In this document: positions 13,559-14,337 of the stretch, one piece after another | How positions within the stretch are numbered: the stretch's first letter is position 1 | Layout of the letters: the number at the start of each line of letters is the position of its first letter | From: Eggerthellaceae bacterium | GTDB taxonomy: Bacteria > Actinomycetota > Coriobacteriia > Coriobacteriales > Eggerthellaceae | Direction of reading: 5' to 3' | Length of the DNA: 14,337 nucleotides | Assembly (NCBI GenBank): GCA_900754955.1 | Contig: CAAEEV010000156.1 | Span: forward strand, 1 to 14,337 | Notes under the pieces: model-generated | Told to the model about the DNA's origin: nothing | The model's database searches: none | Seen by the model: only the letters and a program-made list of their open reading frames with translations | Program-made: the position numbers and the translations under genes

Positions 13559-14337
13559 CTACAGCAGCCCGAACAGGCGCGATGCCGCGTTCGGCCGATA
13601 CACGAGGTTGCTGCGGAAGAAGGTCTCGACGTCCTCCGTGCAGGCGAGCTCGCCGTCGAACACCATGGACACCTCGTCGGCCGCCGCGAGCGCGAAGTCG
13701 AGGTCGTGCGTGACGAACACCACCGTGCGACCCTCGTCGACGAGCGCGCGCACGAGGCGCACCGCATCGGCGCACGACGCGGGATCGAGCCCCTTCGTCG
13801 GCTCATCGAGAAAGAGCAGCTGCGGATCGGCCAGCAGCAGCTTCGCGAGCGCGAGCTTCTGCCGCTGCCCGCCCGACAGGTCGTACGGATGCTGCGCCTC
13901 GAAACCCGCAAGCCCGAACCGCGCAAGCGCCGCACGCACCTCGGCGTCGCCGTAGCCGCAGCGGTCGCGCCACTCCTCGAGCTCCTCGATCACGCTGTCG
14001 CACACGAGCAGTGCCTTGGGGTCCTGCGGAAGGTACGCCTGATGCGCGCGATAGGGGTTCGCCACCGTACCGCGCTGAGGCTTCTCGGTTTGAGCGAGCA
14101 GCTTGAGCAGCGTCGACTTGCCGCAGCCGTTGCCGCCCACGATGGCGTGCGCGCTGCCGGGAACCACCGCCAGATCGAGCCCGCGCAACACCCATTCCGC
14201 CTCGCGGCGGTAGCGGAAGAACACGCCGCGCGCCTCAACGGGCGCACCCGCACCAGTTGGCGCTCCCGCATCGGCCGCCGCGGGCGCACCAGTTGCCGCA
14301 TCCGCGTCGCCCGCACGCCCGGCGCGCGCCCGCAAGC
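13559..14337 (-). CDS. ECF-type transporter ATP-binding protein, C-terminal part (5' end outside window)
   Basis: The frame is open to the window edge; the TTG at 14335 is not a convincing start. The visible ~259 residues hold an Ala/Gly/Pro-rich stretch (1-32) that looks like an interdomain linker, then a complete ABC ATPase domain: Walker A G-G-N-G-C-G-K-S-T at 67-75, Q-loop Y-L-P-Q-D-P, signature L-S-G-G-Q at 153-157, Walker B F-L-D-E-P with D177-E178, G-L-D, and H210. The D-E-P-T-K-G-L-D form and the S-component neighbour fit the ECF family. The linker makes a fused double ATPase (EcfA-A' in one chain) likely, with the first domain outside the window. It stops about 12 bp before the S-component start, in one operon. 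Confidence 0.9.
   Translation of the reverse strand, partial: LRARAGRAGDADAATGAPAAADAGAPTGAGAPVEARGVFFRYRREAEWVLRGLDLAVVPGSAHAIVGGNGCGKSTLLKLLAQTEKPQRGTVANPYRAHQAYLPQDPKALLVCDSVIEELEEWRDRCGYGDAEVRAALARFGLAGFEAQHPYDLSGGQRQKLALAKLLLADPQLLFLDEPTKGLDPASCADAVRLVRALVDEGRTVVFVTHDLDFALAAADEVSMVFDGELACTEDVETFFRSNLVYRPNAASRLFGLL

Overview
The window is GC-rich chromosomal-type DNA with tightly packed genes. Base composition, codon use, strong AGGAGG-type ribosome binding sites and the protein families suggest a high-GC Gram-positive of the Actinobacteriota. A gut Coriobacteriia (Eggerthella-like) host is my best guess from remembered similarity; nothing here proves it. There are two perfect ParB-binding (parS) palindromes, TGTTTCACGTGAAACA, at 3507-3522 and 5975-5990. 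These suggest the replication-origin half of a chromosome, or a ParABS-carrying large replicon. I see no tRNA, rRNA, CRISPR, transposase or phage gene.

Region 1 (1-3403, plus strand) is a phospho-signalling cluster: the end of an alanine-rich protein with a degenerate FHA domain, a PP2C-type phosphatase, and a Ser/Thr kinase with a long acidic linker and C-terminal Sel1-like repeats. A second, unrelated-looking FHA protein lies at 10848-12158. Kinase, phosphatase and phosphothreonine readers together form a plausible reversible Thr-phosphorylation circuit whose target is not visible.

Region 2 (3404-6506) holds an APH/choline-kinase-like phosphotransferase (minus) diverging from a nucleoside hydrolase (plus) across an AT-rich promoter region. 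One parS lies outside each gene, and short tandem or degenerate repeats sit near both parS sites.

Region 3 (6367-10719, plus strand) is a complete ABC importer of the YnjBCD type: a promoter with a perfect TATAAT box and an operator-like inverted repeat, a Tat-type lipoprotein binding protein, an intercistronic hairpin, two separate permeases and an ATPase. The substrate is unknown.

Region 4 (10848-14337): the FHA gene (plus) converges with an ECF vitamin-transporter pair (minus), an ATPase cut by the window edge and an S component. The 632-bp gap between them holds degenerate purine-rich repeats (12159-12500) and then an AT-rich island (12530-12748). That island is built from five copies of a 21-nt unit in mixed orientation, including two hairpins whose stems differ by paired, compensating changes. 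It is the most unusual structure in the window.
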